Assembly (NCBI GenBank): GCA_023426765.1
Contig: JAEZBW010000372.1
Location: 1 to 6,121 of the forward strand
Origin: Bacillota bacterium
GTDB taxonomy: Bacteria > Bacillota > Clostridia > DSM-8532
Reading direction: 5' to 3'
DNA length: 6,121 nucleotides
Positions within the stretch are counted from its first letter, which is position 1. Each line of letters opens with the position of its first letter. A program made the translations under genes and the position numbers. Shown piece by piece: positions 1 through 5,539 of the stretch. The notes below the pieces were generated by a model. That model had not been told where the DNA came from. It searched no databases and worked only from the letters and a program-made list of their open reading frames with translations.

Positions 1-654
1 AACGACGATAGGGTCAGAAACTATATTCGTCTGTCCAAGGAGCAGGTGTTTTCGGAATTTGCCCAATGGCTTGACAATTCCTCATTGCTTGAGGATCTTT
101 CGCCGGATTTTTTGCAGGAGAAGATCACAATTTATCTGAAAAATCCCCAGGACAGCGCGGCTTTCACCTCTGAACTGGGCAAAATGCAAGGGATTAGTGA
201 AATAACCTTCCCGAAAGATGCCCTTGAAAAAATGAGCCTGGTGCTGCGGTGGGTGAACGTGGGAACGATGGTTGTTCTGGTGCTGCTACTGGTCATCTCG
301 GTTTCCATCATCGCCAACACGATTAAACTGACGGTTTACGCAAGGCGCAAGGAAATTGGCATCATGAAATATGTAGGCGCAAACGACTGGTTCATCCGAT
401 GGCCCTTTATCATTGAAGGGATGATCATCGGCCTGTTGGGGGCGATTGTGTCATTTGTGGCTACAAGCTACCTCTATATTGAAGTGGAGAAGTATGTGAA
501 CGCAGAAGCAGTCAAACAGGGAATCAGCAACATTCTCAGGATGGTATCCCTTGAGACCATCAGCGGTTCAATTATTTTTGTATATATCATTATCGGTATG
601 GTCATGGGTGCTGCCGGCAGTGTGATTTCGGTGCGAAAACACTTGAATGTTTAG
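1..654 (+). CDS. ftsX: Cell-division ABC transporter permease FtsX, C-terminal part (5' truncated by window)
   Basis: The frame is open from base 1, so this is the last 217 residues of a longer protein; the GTG at 46 is internal and is not proposed as a start. FtsX is the membrane subunit of the FtsEX complex, which uses the ATPase FtsE to switch on peptidoglycan hydrolases outside the cell. The fragment begins in the extracellular loop (LSKEQVFSEF near residue 11). Three hydrophobic segments follow at about residues 87-107, 135-156 and 186-211, matching TM2-TM4 of FtsX. Between TM2 and TM3 lies the family hallmark RRKEIGIMKYVGAND, followed by a PFIIEG stretch. The short basic tail VRKHLNV is typical. 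The next gene, on the same strand after about 127 bases, is a coiled-coil M23 hydrolase, a likely partner. ftsE would be expected just left of the window. The end of the gene also carries a likely promoter for the next gene. Confidence 0.93.
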   Translation, partial: NDDRVRNYIRLSKEQVFSEFAQWLDNSSLLEDLSPDFLQEKITIYLKNPQDSAAFTSELGKMQGISEITFPKDALEKMSLVLRWVNVGTMVVLVLLLVISVSIIANTIKLTVYARRKEIGIMKYVGANDWFIRWPFIIEGMIIGLLGAIVSFVATSYLYIEVEKYVNAEAVKQGISNILRMVSLETISGSIIFVYIIIGMVMGAAGSVISVRKHLNV

Positions 655-672
655 GGCTTGTTTGTGTATAAT
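643..672 (+). promoter_or_regulatory. Sigma-A-type promoter for the M23 peptidase gene, inside the end of ftsX
   Basis: TTGAAT at 643-648 and a perfect TATAAT at 667-672 are separated by 18 bases. The -35 box lies in the last codons of ftsX. Transcription would start near 679, giving a leader of about 100 bases before the ATG at 782. It would let the hydrolase be made independently of ftsEX. Read-through from ftsX is also possible, because no terminator is seen between the genes. Confidence 0.55.
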
Positions 673-741
673 GGTTTCAGGTGTAGTTATGCTGGAATAA
701 AACGCTAATAAGGGTTTCGTGCACTGCCGAAATATATAGTG

Positions 742-759
742 CCCCTGCGAATTCAGGGG
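742..759 (+). repeat. Short hairpin in the leader of the M23 gene, ending in a GGGGACGG motif
   Basis: CCCCTG (742-747) and CAGGGG (754-759) form a perfect 6-bp stem with a 6-base loop, 12 bases before the ribosome binding site. The right arm runs on as GGGGACGGTT. From memory, GGGGACGG-type strings recur in dispersed palindromic repeats of many clostridial genomes. It could be a remnant of such a repeat or a local mRNA hairpin. With only one copy here, the choice is open. Confidence 0.35.
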
Positions 760-770
760 ACGGTTTTGCC

Positions 771-775
771 GGAGG
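771..775 (+). promoter_or_regulatory. Ribosome binding site that decides the M23 peptidase start
   Basis: GGAGG lies six bases before the ATG at 782. The TTG at 776 is in the same frame but touches the GGAGG and so cannot be its start. A G-run at 795-800 lies 11 bases before an alternative ATG at 812, which would begin MMKRMVC; this is the less favourable choice. Confidence 0.75.
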
Positions 776-781
776 TTGAAA

Positions 782-1954
782 ATGCTGAGAAATCGGGGGG
801 AACATTTACAAATGATGAAACGCATGGTGTGCCTTTTCTTTGCTTTTTTGCTGGTAGGTAGTTTTACCGTACAAAGTGCAGCCAGCAACTTGTCCGATTA
901 TGAGAAAAAGCTGAAGCAAACGGAATCACAGAAAACCAGCCTGGCTAAAGACATTAAAAAAGTTGAAAAAGATCTCAACTGGAACAAGAAAAAAAGGGAC
1001 GAGGTTGTGAAACAGCTTGAGGATCTCGGGCTGGAAAAGCAACAGGTCGAACAGCAGGTTCAGCTGCTGGAATCAGCCATTTTATCCCTGGATGACGCGA
1101 TCGCACAAGCCGAAAAGGAATACGCCGAACAGCTTGAGCTGGTTAAGACACGCTTGAGCGTGATGTATAAAAAATCCTCCGCCGTGTGGGAGCTGGATGA
1201 GCTGTTAAAAAGCAGCAGCATCAACGAGTTCTTTATACGTCTGCGCCTGATGCAGCTGATTGCCGATAATGACAAAAGCCTGCTGGAATGTATGGAGGCG
1301 AAGCAACAGGAGATTGAGGATTTAAAGGCACAGAAGCAATATGAGATGGATAATGCCGTTAAACAGATACAGCAGTATGTGCAGAAAATCGAGGAAAAAG
1401 AGATTTCCCGGTCTGCGCTTAATCAGGAAATCAAGGCTGATCAAAAAAGCCTGAAACAATATGAAGAGGAAGAAGAAGAACTGAAAAAGAGATCCGATGA
1501 ACTGGAAGCCCTCATCAAGCAGGCGCAGATATCAGGCAGCGTATACCGCGGAGGAAATCTGAAGTGGCCGATGCCCACCGCCACGCACGTCACATCCGGG
1601 TACGGCAACAGGCTCCATCCGGTTTACAAGGTATGGAAAATGCATACGGGTATCGATATCGGATCCTATATGGATGAAGCGATTGTCGCAGCAGGCGACG
1701 GTACTGTTATTTATACAGGTAAAAATGGCGGTTATGGTAATTGTATCATCGTAGACCATGGAGGAGGAATTACGACGCTGTACGCCCATATCAACAACCG
1801 GGGCACCCTTGTAAAGGTCGGCCAGGAAGTGAAAGTGGGGCAGCAAATCGCCAAAGCGGGAAGAACCGGTACTGCAACAGGGCCACATCTGCATTTTGAG
1901 GTCAGGGTAAACGGAGAACACAAGAACCCGCTGGAATATGTGAAAAAACCGTAA
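782..1954 (+). CDS. Secreted coiled-coil M23 family peptidoglycan endopeptidase (EnvC/PcsB/CwlO-like layout)
   Basis: This 390-residue protein is a predicted exported zinc peptidase that cuts peptide cross-links in the cell wall. A signal peptide spans about residues 12-34 (basic MMKR, hydrophobic core CLFFAFLLVGSF, likely cleavage around QSAA). A long, charged, Lys/Glu/Gln-rich coiled coil covers about 37-252, and a short linker leads to the LytM/M23 domain at about 260-388. All metal and catalytic residues are present: H288 and D292 in HTGID, H336 in YAHI, and H369 and H371 in PHLHFEV. The H288-H371 spacing of 83 equals that of the zinc ligands H210 and H293 in staphylococcal LytM. Unlike E. 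coli EnvC, whose LytM domain is degenerate and only activates amidases, this one should be an enzyme. Placement directly after ftsX suggests that FtsEX controls it through the coiled coil; that link is inferred. GGAGG at 771-775 supports the start. Confidence 0.93.
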   Translation: MLRNRGEHLQMMKRMVCLFFAFLLVGSFTVQSAASNLSDYEKKLKQTESQKTSLAKDIKKVEKDLNWNKKKRDEVVKQLEDLGLEKQQVEQQVQLLESAILSLDDAIAQAEKEYAEQLELVKTRLSVMYKKSSAVWELDELLKSSSINEFFIRLRLMQLIADNDKSLLECMEAKQQEIEDLKAQKQYEMDNAVKQIQQYVQKIEEKEISRSALNQEIKADQKSLKQYEEEEEELKKRSDELEALIKQAQISGSVYRGGNLKWPMPTATHVTSGYGNRLHPVYKVWKMHTGIDIGSYMDEAIVAAGDGTVIYTGKNGGYGNCIIVDHGGGITTLYAHINNRGTLVKVGQEVKVGQQIAKAGRTGTATGPHLHFEVRVNGEHKNPLEYVKKP

Positions 1955-1993
1955 GTTTTTGGATGGAACGTCCGTAAAATCCATCAACGCATT

Positions 1994-2021
1994 CTTTTTC
2001 CGGGTATGTACCCCGAAAAAG
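1994..2021 (+). repeat. Stem-loop in the 3' untranslated region of the M23 gene
   Basis: CTTTTTCCGGGT (1994-2005) pairs with ACCCCGAAAAAG (2010-2021) as a 12-position stem with a single C-C mismatch and the four-base loop ATGT. No T-run follows on the + strand and none is placed correctly on the - strand, so it is not a standard terminator. It lies 47 bases before the terminator at 2068, so a transcript ending there would carry two stem-loops, which could protect its 3' end. Confidence 0.45.
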
Positions 2022-2067
2022 CGGAGAAAATATTACAACCTATTTAAACAGAGGATGAAATGAACTA

Positions 2068-2100
2068 AATAAATACCCGGGGAACCGGGTATTTATTATT
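2068..2100 (+). terminator. Rho-independent terminator after the M23 peptidase gene
   Basis: AATAAATACCCGG (2068-2080) and CCGGGTATTTATT (2085-2097) form a perfect 13-bp stem closed by the tetraloop GGAA. The T-rich 3' arm continues into ATTGT. The 5' arm is equally A-rich, so it could work in both directions. It separates the ftsX/M23 unit from the S41 peptidase gene, which has its own promoter 26 bases later. Confidence 0.85.
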
Positions 2101-2125
2101 GTCAGTGAAGACATTCTCAGGGAAT

Positions 2126-2155
2126 TTGGAAAATATACTTATGTTATGATACAAT
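2126..2155 (+). promoter_or_regulatory. Extended -10 promoter for the S41 peptidase gene
   Basis: TTGGAA (2126-2131) and TACAAT (2150-2155) are 18 bases apart, and the -10 box carries the TGn extension (TGA at 2147-2149). The expected transcription start is near 2162. That argues against the in-frame ATG at 2163 as the translation start, because it would be leaderless. Confidence 0.6.
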
Positions 2156-2216
2156 ATTCTGAATGGATAAAACCTCCATTTCATGGATAGGACAGATGGA
2201 TGAACGAGGTGTGCAT

Positions 2217-3440
2217 ATGAAATCAAAACGGTATTGGTTATTTGCCATCATTTGCGTTTTAGTCGCAGTCGCTTTTTTTGCGGCCGGCTTTTTTGCCTAT
2301 TCCTTTATCAATCTTCTGAATCCGCAGTATAATGTGCAGTTCAGCCAGGATGTTTCCAGAGAAAACATCATCAATTTCAATCAGGTAAAATCCAGGCTGA
2401 TGAAAAACTTCTATCAGGAGGTAGATGAAAACAAACTGCTGGAGGGTGCCATCCGGGGCATGGCCGATGCCGTGGAGGATCCGTATACGGTCTATTATAC
2501 CCCCGCACAAATGAGGGATTTCAGGGAAAAAGCCGAAGGCACCTATGTGGGCATCGGTGTTACGGTTTTTATGGATGAGGACGAGATTCTGACCGTCTCC
2601 GAAACCTTTGCCGGTTCTCCCGCGAAAGCGGCAGGCATGCGCAATGGAGATAAAATTGTCAAGGTGGATGGGGAGGACGTGACCGGCATCAAGGATTCGG
2701 ATCTGATCGTCCAGAAAATCCGCGGGGTGCCTGAAACCCATGTGGAGGTCATCATTTACCGGCCTGAAATCAATGATTACATTACCTTCGATATCGTTCG
2801 TCAGGTCATCAACCTGGTCTATATTGAAAGTGAAATGCTGGAGGACAAAATTGGTTATGTTCAGCTGAAGCTGTTTGACGAAGACATCGCGATGGACTTT
2901 GCAAACCATGTGAATGCCCTGATCCGGAGCGGCGCAAAGGGTTTGATCATCGACCTGAGGAACAACCCCGGTGGAGATTACGGCCAGGTGGTTCGTATGG
3001 CGGATATGCTTATCCCGTCCGGGCTGATTGTATACACCGAAGACAGAAATGGGCATCGTGAGGAAGAACGATCCGATGCCAATGAGCTTAAAATGCCCAT
3101 GACCGTTCTGATTAATGAGTACAGCGCCAGCGCTTCCGAAATCCTTTCGGCGGCTATCAAGGACTATAAAAAGGGAACCCTCATCGGAAAAACCACTTTT
3201 GGGAAGGGCCTTGTACAGCAGGTGATCGAGCTTGAAGGCGGAGCGGGGCTGAAAGTAACCATTTCCAGATATTATACGCCTTCGGGGATATCCATTCACG
3301 GAATTGGTGTCACACCCGACATCGAAGTGGCAAATGATGAAAAATACCAGTATTACAGTGTGGAAGATATCCCCGAGGGTGAAGATAAACAGCTTGCCCG
3401 GGCCATCGAAGAAGTCAACCGGCTGATCGCCGCAAAATAA
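2217..3440 (+). CDS. Membrane-anchored S41 family C-terminal processing peptidase with PDZ domain (CtpA/CtpB type)
   Basis: This 407-residue serine protease cleaves proteins near their C-termini outside the membrane. One N-terminal hydrophobic segment (about residues 6-32) serves as an anchor or uncleaved signal. The PDZ domain spans about 108-195 (GTYVGIGV, then GSPAKAAGMRNGDKIVKVDG), and the S41 core about 200-375. KGLIIDLRNNPGG lies at 241-253. The catalytic set is intact: S305 (middle Ser of SASAS), K330 in TFGKG and Q334, with the 25- and 4-residue spacings seen in B. subtilis CtpB (S309, K334, Q338). ATG 2217 is chosen because GAGGTG at 2206-2211 precedes it by five bases; ATGs at 2163 and 2196 lack such a site. 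In spore formers such proteases include CtpB, which signals to the mother cell, but a housekeeping envelope role fits equally. Its TAA stop is the first three bases of a repeat unit (3438-3451). Confidence 0.94.
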   Translation: MKSKRYWLFAIICVLVAVAFFAAGFFAYSFINLLNPQYNVQFSQDVSRENIINFNQVKSRLMKNFYQEVDENKLLEGAIRGMADAVEDPYTVYYTPAQMRDFREKAEGTYVGIGVTVFMDEDEILTVSETFAGSPAKAAGMRNGDKIVKVDGEDVTGIKDSDLIVQKIRGVPETHVEVIIYRPEINDYITFDIVRQVINLVYIESEMLEDKIGYVQLKLFDEDIAMDFANHVNALIRSGAKGLIIDLRNNPGGDYGQVVRMADMLIPSGLIVYTEDRNGHREEERSDANELKMPMTVLINEYSASASEILSAAIKDYKKGTLIGKTTFGKGLVQQVIELEGGAGLKVTISRYYTPSGISIHGIGVTPDIEVANDEKYQYYSVEDIPEGEDKQLARAIEEVNRLIAAK

Positions 3441-3562
3441 ACCACTGGGCGTAAACCACTGGGCGGGGCCCAGGTACCTTGGCTCAATTTTACCACTGGG
3501 GACAGGTTCCTTGGTAAAATTTAACCACTGGGCGTGGCCCAGGTTCCTTAGCCAAACTTAAT
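3438..3562. repeat. Cluster of REP-like palindromic repeat units
   Basis: The core CCACTGGG recurs at 3442, 3456, 3493 and 3525. TAAACCACTGGGCG is duplicated perfectly head to tail (3438-3451 and 3452-3465), and its first TAA is the stop codon of the peptidase gene. Unit 2 folds as CTGGGC-GGG-GCCCAG (3459-3473) followed by GTACCTTGG. Unit 3 is the shorter form CCACTGGGGACAGGTTCCTTGG (3493-3514), flanked by the perfect inverted arms AATTTTACCA (3486-3495) and TGGTAAAATT (3512-3521). Unit 4 folds as CTGGGC-GTG-GCCCAG (3528-3542) followed by GTTCCTTAGCC. Units share the stem but differ in the loop. They resemble the small palindromes that REP-associated tyrosine transposases recognise in other bacteria; no transposase gene lies in the window. 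No T-run follows any stem, so these are not standard terminators, although nothing else would end the peptidase transcript. Confidence 0.8.
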
Positions 3563-3598
3563 CACAGAAACAGGATCGCGGGCTTAGGATTAAACAAA

Positions 3599-3624
3599 AT
3601 GGGCCTCTCGCTGGTTCCTTGGTT
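3599..3624. repeat. Decayed repeat unit
   Basis: ATGGGCCTCTCGCTGGTTCCTTGG keeps the GGTTCCTTGG end of the repeat units at 3452-3562, but its stem has lost most of its pairing. It is probably an old, eroded copy of the same family. Confidence 0.4.
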
Positions 3625-3638
3625 CTTGAACACCTGAA

Positions 3639-3668
3639 TGAATATGACAGCCATTTTTGGCAATAATA
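3639..3668 (+). promoter_or_regulatory. Forespore-type promoter (sigma-F/sigma-G) for the SASP gene
   Basis: TGAATA (3639-3644) matches the sigma-G -35 box. Seventeen bases later AATAATA (3662-3668) matches the CATAmTA -10 box except for its first base. The same stretch read as GGCAATAATA (3659-3668) fits the sigma-F -10 pattern GGnrAnAnTr, 14 bases after the -35 box. The two forespore factors have overlapping preferences, so either is possible. The predicted start near 3675 would fall inside the ribosome binding site, which is unusually close. Confidence 0.5.
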
Positions 3669-3686
3669 GCATTGAGGTGGTTAGGA

Positions 3687-3839
3687 ATGGCATTAAAAAA
3701 GAATGAAAAGCTAAAGCTGGAAATCGCAAAAGAATTGGGTTTGTTGGAAAAAGTGCTGAGAGACGGATGGAAAAGCCTTAGCGCGAAGGAAACCGGGCGT
3801 ATTGGTGGAATGCTGTCAAAGCGGAGAAAACTTGGCTGA
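3687..3839 (+). CDS. Small acid-soluble spore protein, alpha/beta type (short form)
   Basis: This 50-residue protein of the alpha/beta SASP family coats and protects DNA in the dormant spore and is degraded at germination by the protease GPR. LEIAKELGL (residues 11-19) corresponds to the first conserved block, which contains the GPR site (cleavage expected after E12). GW at 27-28 resembles SspF-like members. ETGRIGGMLSKR (35-46) is the second conserved block with its IGG core, and the tail is basic. The protein is shorter than the usual 60-70 or so residues, mainly because both ends are trimmed. ATG 3687 is chosen because GAGGTGG at 3674-3680 precedes it by six bases; reading from TTG 3657 would put this site inside the coding region. 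The gene stands alone with a forespore-type promoter just upstream. Identification is by recognised motifs, not by a search. Confidence 0.88.
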   Translation: MALKKNEKLKLEIAKELGLLEKVLRDGWKSLSAKETGRIGGMLSKRRKLG

Positions 3840-3925
3840 CAGCGCCAAATCGCCCTGAGTTCTGCGCCAGAGACCGTTCGGAAATATGTTTATTCAAAAA
3901 GTACCGGGCTCCAGGGCTGGAAACT

Positions 3926-3958
3926 CGCATTAAAGCGTTCTGAACACACTTTTATGCG
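3926..3958. repeat. Imperfect inverted repeat between the SASP and methyltransferase genes
   Basis: CGCATTAAAGCGT (3926-3938) faces ACACTTTTATGCG (3946-3958). Eleven of the 13 positions pair, with T-T and C-A mismatches, around the loop TCTGAAC. No T-run follows, so it is a poor terminator candidate, but it is the only sizeable structure in the stretch from 3840 to 4044. It may be an eroded mobile palindrome or an mRNA 3' hairpin of the SASP transcript. No convincing sigma-A promoter for the methyltransferase gene was found in this stretch. Confidence 0.4.
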
Positions 3959-4057
3959 TGCTTAATATGAATAAACCGACTTTCCAAGCCGGCTCCCAGG
4001 TTATATACATCCATTTAAAGCCTTTATGTACCGGCCCGATAAAAAGGTGGGGTTGTA

Positions 4058-4810
4058 ATGTACAGTGACTTTGCGTATGTATATGACCTGTTGATGCAGG
4101 ATATTCAATATACTCAATGGGCTGACTATATAGAGTCCCTGTTTCAAAAATTCTGTATAATGAAGCCTGAGCTTGTGCTGGATATGGCCTGCGGTACGGG
4201 AAACCTGACGCTGGAGCTGGCAAAGCGCGGTTACGATATGACGGGCATCGATATGTCCCCGGATATGCTCAGCTGTGCCATGGAAAAGTCTGCGGAATGC
4301 GGCATCTCGCCCCTGTGGGTTTGTCAGGATATGCGTGCTTTCGAGCTGTATGGCACCATGGATGTGATCCTTTGTACGATGGACAGCCTGAACTATCTTT
4401 TAAACGCTGCGGACATGACGCAGGTTTTCCGGCTGGTACGGAATTATCTGAATCCAGGCGGTCTTTTTGTTTTCGATATGAACACACCCTACAAGCTGGA
4501 GCATGTTCTTGGCAACAATCTGTTTTACGAAATCCGGGATGACATTACCTATTTGTGGCGAAATGAATATCTGCCAACAGAGAAAATATGTAACTTCGAT
4601 CTCACCTTTTTTGTAAGAGAAGCTGAGGATATTTATCGGCGTCTGGAGGAAGAGCAGCAGCAAAAGGCATGGAGTGTTGAAGAAGTAAGGCGTTTGCTTC
4701 AAAAAGCGGGTCTGGAACTGCTGGACGTATATGGTGCATTTACACAGGATGCACCATCAGACCAGACTGAGAGGGTATTCTATATCACCCGCAGACCCGG
4801 AGAAGAATAA
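4058..4810 (+). CDS. Class I SAM-dependent methyltransferase, YqeM-like
   Basis: This 250-residue cytoplasmic enzyme should transfer a methyl group from S-adenosylmethionine; the acceptor cannot be read from the sequence. The Rossmann-fold motifs are in order: motif I VLDMACGTGNL (40-50), the acidic ribose-binding residue in GID (63-65), a QDMR turn (90-93) for the adenine side, DVILCTMDSLNYL (102-114), and LNPGGLFVFDMN (131-142). The opening MYSDFAYVYDLLMQD resembles Bacillus YqeM and its clostridial relatives, which often lie next to nadD/yqeK/rsfS; those genes are not seen here. The C-terminal half (about 150-245) is the variable substrate region, with a Glu/Gln-rich helix around 195-210. 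AGGTGG at 4045-4050 lies seven bases before the ATG. The gene converges with bioY, whose stop codon is only 22 bases away. Confidence 0.88.
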   Translation: MYSDFAYVYDLLMQDIQYTQWADYIESLFQKFCIMKPELVLDMACGTGNLTLELAKRGYDMTGIDMSPDMLSCAMEKSAECGISPLWVCQDMRAFELYGTMDVILCTMDSLNYLLNAADMTQVFRLVRNYLNPGGLFVFDMNTPYKLEHVLGNNLFYEIRDDITYLWRNEYLPTEKICNFDLTFFVREAEDIYRRLEEEQQQKAWSVEEVRRLLQKAGLELLDVYGAFTQDAPSDQTERVFYITRRPGEE

Positions 4811-4830
4811 TCTGAAAAGGGCTGGATAAG

Positions 4831-4863
4831 GATCAAATAAGTCTGGGAACTCTTTTTTTGATC
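4831..4863. repeat. A/T-rich inverted repeat at the convergent gene ends
   Basis: GATCAAA (4831-4837) and TTTGATC (4857-4863) are perfect inverted arms; the pairing extends through AAG and CTT with one mismatch and one bulge. It begins 20 bases after the methyltransferase stop and covers the last codons of bioY. It may act as a weak terminator for the + strand transcript, since its 3' arm holds seven T in a row (4853-4859), but the stem has few G-C pairs. No better terminator is seen for either gene. Confidence 0.3.
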
Positions 4864-5387
4864 TGCACAGAGATCACCGCAACCGGAATAAAAAGTATCA
4901 AATCTTTGATAAAGTACGGGGTCATGCCCGATATAAGGGCGCCCAAGCCTGCTGGGTTATCGCTGTAAAAGCGGCGAATTAGAAACATATAGCCAATCCC
5001 TGCGGTATAAATCGCCAAAAGCCCGGAAAAAGAGGCAATAAACGCTTTTCCGACGGTAAATTCGGTTTTCATTTCACTGATCTTCCCGATAATCCAGGCA
5101 GCTGCCAGAAACCCCAGCAAGAACCCGAAGGTGGGGTTAAAGATATATTGCGGCCCCGCCGGCGCTGAGAAAACGGGAAGCCCGGCCAGGCCCATGACGA
5201 TATACAGCCCGACGGCCGCCGCACCAAGCTTTGCTCCAAGCAGAAGCCCCGCAAAAGCGCAAAAAACTCCCTGAAAGGTGAAAAATACGGGGAAGAACGG
5301 GTTTGGTATTTTCAAAAAGGCTCCCACAACCATCAAGGCTGAAAAGAGCGCAACAAGAGCCATCTTCTTCACATAACTATTTCGCAT
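4833..5387 (-). CDS. bioY: Biotin transporter substrate-binding subunit BioY
   Basis: This 184-residue integral membrane protein captures biotin as the S-component of an energy-coupling-factor (ECF) transporter; the shared EcfA/A'/T module is not in the window. It is almost wholly hydrophobic, with about six membrane segments and the usual family length. The conserved BioY layout is seen: an N-terminal helix with ALFSALMVVGAFLKIP, then PVFFTFQG (canonical PvpfTlQ), LLLGAKLGAAAVGLYIVMGL, GLPVFSAPAG, and NPTFGFLLGF (canonical GPTgGYLiGF). Near the C-terminus lies YFIKDLILF. The deviations (FFTFQG, NPTFG) are conservative. Two adjacent ATGs (5390 and 5387) are possible starts; the second is preferred because GGAG at 5395-5398 then sits seven bases away. 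The upstream BirA-type operator and promoter strongly support biotin as the substrate and biotin-dependent repression. Confidence 0.93.
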   Translation of the reverse strand: MRNSYVKKMALVALFSALMVVGAFLKIPNPFFPVFFTFQGVFCAFAGLLLGAKLGAAAVGLYIVMGLAGLPVFSAPAGPQYIFNPTFGFLLGFLAAAWIIGKISEMKTEFTVGKAFIASFSGLLAIYTAGIGYMFLIRRFYSDNPAGLGALISGMTPYFIKDLILFIPVAVISVQIKKRVPRLI

Positions 5388-5437
5388 CATACATCTCCAA
5401 AAACAAGTTTATTGGTTACAGGATCAATGCTATCCAT
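5387..5437 (-). CDS. Possible 16-residue upstream ORF in the bioY leader
   Basis: An ATG at 5437-5435 opens a 16-codon frame encoding MDSIDPVTNKLVFGDV, whose TGA (5389-5387) overlaps the two bioY start codons. It starts three bases after the leader stem-loop ends and includes the bioY ribosome binding site. No good Shine-Dalgarno site precedes it, so translation is doubtful. If translated, it would couple to bioY. It is just as likely to be chance. Confidence 0.15.
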   Translation of the reverse strand: MDSIDPVTNKLVFGDV

Positions 5438-5440
5438 TTC

Positions 5441-5499
5441 GCGTTCAGGGCTGAAAAGACGATTTAACTTTAGTATCGAAAGTTGCTTTCAGGGAACGC
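5441..5499 (-). promoter_or_regulatory. Structured 5' leader of the bioY mRNA
   Basis: Three nested stems form one long hairpin: GCGTTC/GAACGC (5441-5446 with 5494-5499), CTGAAA/TTTCAG (5451-5456 with 5487-5492), and AACTTT/AAAGTT (5466-5471 with 5479-5484) with a seven-base loop. The predicted transcription start is A5503, so the mRNA would begin only four bases before the first stem. 5'-terminal stem-loops are known to stabilise mRNAs in Gram-positive bacteria, and that is the simplest reading. I do not recognise a known riboswitch, and no terminator alternates with it. It lies about 50 bases before the bioY start. Confidence 0.5.
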
Positions 5500-5509
5500 C
5501 AATGAATTG

Positions 5510-5539
5510 ATCATACAATAGGAAAAAGGCAATTGTCAA
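5510..5539 (-). promoter_or_regulatory. Sigma-A promoter of bioY
   Basis: On the - strand a perfect TTGACA (5539-5534) is followed after 18 bases by TATGAT (5515-5510), giving a start near A5503. The -35 box lies inside the promoter-proximal half-site of the BirA-type operator, so bound repressor would block RNA polymerase. Confidence 0.8.

Noticed and set aside
568..888. 106-codon - strand frame across the ftsX/M23 junction
   Set aside because: It runs antisense to the FtsX C-terminus and the M23 signal peptide and has no recognisable motif.
1532..1987. 151-codon open frame on the - strand opposite the M23 domain
   Set aside because: It is antisense to the conserved M23 catalytic region, has no ribosome binding site or family motif, and its composition is typical of a shadow frame.
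2259..3299. 346-codon open frame on the - strand opposite the S41 peptidase gene
   Set aside because: It lies wholly antisense to a gene with an intact protease signature. Its product shows no recognisable domain and looks like a codon-bias shadow.
3438..3562. CRISPR array
   Set aside because: The units are palindromic and spaced irregularly (14 to 37 bases). There are no unique spacers of constant length and no cas genes.
3981..4007. Promoter for the methyltransferase gene (TTTCCA ... TATATA)
   Set aside because: The -35 box matches at only three of six positions and the spacing is 15 bases, so chance is likely in such A/T-rich DNA.
4297..4542. 81-codon frame inside the methyltransferase gene on the same strand
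   Set aside because: It is an out-of-frame reading of well-conserved methyltransferase motifs, with no independent support.
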